Shown here: piece after piece, positions 6,232 to 6,761 of the stretch
Layout of the letters: each line of letters starts with the position of its first letter
Numbering within the stretch: the stretch's first letter is position 1
Assembly (NCBI GenBank): GCA_018222695.1
Contig: JAAEZV010000085.1
Span: forward strand, 1 to 6,761
Direction: 5' to 3'
Origin: Gammaproteobacteria bacterium
Lineage (GTDB): Bacteria > Pseudomonadota > Gammaproteobacteria > Pseudomonadales > Halieaceae
Length of the DNA stretch: 6,761 nucleotides
Position numbers and translations under genes: made by a program
Notes under the pieces: model-generated
What the model was told of the DNA's origin: nothing
Databases searched by the model: none
What the model saw: the letters and a program-made list of their open reading frames with translations, nothing else

Positions 6232-6289
6232 TTGTGCCTGCCCACAGCATATTGCCCAGAGTGGCAGCATCTCACCAGCCTCGGCAACA

Positions 6290-6761
6290 TCACCTAAAAG
6301 CCATCGGCACAGTGATTGAGCGCGCTGCAAATCCAGCTAACACCAACGGAGCGGCGAACAAGGCATATATGAGGTTTACGTCGAGGTTCGCCTCCAACAT
6401 GAAGCCGCCAACAAGAGGCGCTACGATCGCACCCAATCTGCCCACACCAATTGCCAGGCCCACCCCAGTCACTCTCGACTTCGAGTCGTATAAGGCGGGG
6501 CCGATGGTGTAGAGCCCTATCATAGCGCCGATAAGGAAAAAGCCCATTGTGGCAGACAATATCAGCAACACTGCCAACTCTCCGTCCACCCAACCATACG
6601 CCAAAATAGACACCACGCTGAGTGAAAAAAACCAGGCCACCAACCTTTTAACCGCGTATCTGCTGCCCAAAAGCCCCATAACCAAAGCGCCTATTAATCC
6701 CCCAGCCTGCAGCGTTGCCCCTGCTGATATCCCCTGGGAGGTAGAGAGCCCAGCTTCTACC
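6290..6761 (-). CDS. MFS transporter, C-terminal half, aromatic acid:H+ symporter-like
   Basis: The 3' part of a major facilitator superfamily gene. The frame is open to the right edge (VEAGLSTSQGISAGAT and onwards), so the TTG or ATG codons near 6685 are internal. About 156 residues are visible, covering roughly the last five membrane helices. These run from the helix around AGGLIGALVMGLLG, through AWFFSLSVVSILAYG, LAVLLILSATMGFFLIGAMIGLYTIGP and VTGVGLAIGVGRLGAIVAPLVGG, to LIYALFAAPLVLAGFAA. The loop GLLGSRYAVKRL corresponds to the second, weaker copy of the MFS loop motif. The segment from the Arg before VTG to GRLGA is typical of aromatic acid:H+ symporters and relatives, which import benzoate-like acids across the inner membrane. 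It lies upstream of, and in line with, the receptor gene; a 153-bp gap without a clear terminator leaves co-transcription open. MFS is sure; the aromatic substrate class is inference supported by the neighbours. Confidence 0.88.
   Translation of the reverse strand, partial: VEAGLSTSQGISAGATLQAGGLIGALVMGLLGSRYAVKRLVAWFFSLSVVSILAYGWVDGELAVLLILSATMGFFLIGAMIGLYTIGPALYDSKSRVTGVGLAIGVGRLGAIVAPLVGGFMLEANLDVNLIYALFAAPLVLAGFAARSITVPMAFR

Noticed and set aside
6232..6289. Possible hairpin after the MFS stop (GCCAC with GTGGGC)
   Set aside because: The stem needs a bulge, the loop is long and there is no T run, so it is not a convincing terminator.
6089..6512. Plus-strand open frames across the receptor upstream region and MFS gene
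   Set aside because: Low-complexity translations with no family signal; they run antisense to a transporter with clear membrane helices.

Overview
The window looks like an accessory aromatic or xenobiotic catabolism locus from a Gram-negative bacterium, most likely a proteobacterium. An outer-membrane TonB-dependent receptor with an N-terminal EEVVVTAR box, which is common in marine gammaproteobacteria and in sphingomonads, proves an outer membrane. The genus cannot be fixed from the sequence.

Layout. At the left edge (1-323, + strand) is the C-terminal end of a TrpB2-type, PLP-dependent tryptophan-synthase-beta-like protein. A short convergent gap (324-377) follows. Everything else is on the minus strand. 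In transcription order, from the right edge leftwards, it reads: the C-terminal half of an MFS transporter resembling aromatic acid:H+ symporters (6290-6761, cut by the window edge); a 153-bp gap with repeats and an AT-rich possible promoter; a complete 814-residue TonB-dependent receptor (3692-6136); a perfect 12-bp inverted repeat that probably acts as a terminator or attenuator (3643-3672); then four tightly packed genes. These are a Rieske ring-hydroxylating oxygenase alpha subunit (2276-3601), its beta subunit (1764-2276/2279), an isochorismatase-fold protein (1168-1761) and a short-chain dehydrogenase/reductase (378-1175). The junctions within the four-gene block are a 1- or 4-base overlap, a 2-base gap and an 8-base overlap, so it is almost certainly one translationally coupled operon.

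How the genes may work together (inference). The receptor would bring a scarce ligand across the outer membrane and the MFS protein would carry an aromatic acid-like compound across the inner membrane. The alpha-beta oxygenase would dihydroxylate an aromatic ring and the SDR would oxidise the resulting diol or alcohol. The isochorismatase-fold protein has an unknown step. No ferredoxin or reductase for the oxygenase lies in the window, so electron transfer must come from elsewhere. The substrate cannot be named.

Most unusual point. By eye alignment, the isochorismatase-fold protein lacks all three residues of the usual Asp-Lys-Cys triad (His13, His112 and Val145 in their places), yet it keeps the fold motifs and sits in the middle of a coupled catabolic operon. 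The SDR also departs from consensus at three cofactor/active-site positions while keeping Ser-Tyr-Lys. No RNA genes, CRISPR arrays, insertion sequences or phage genes were seen.
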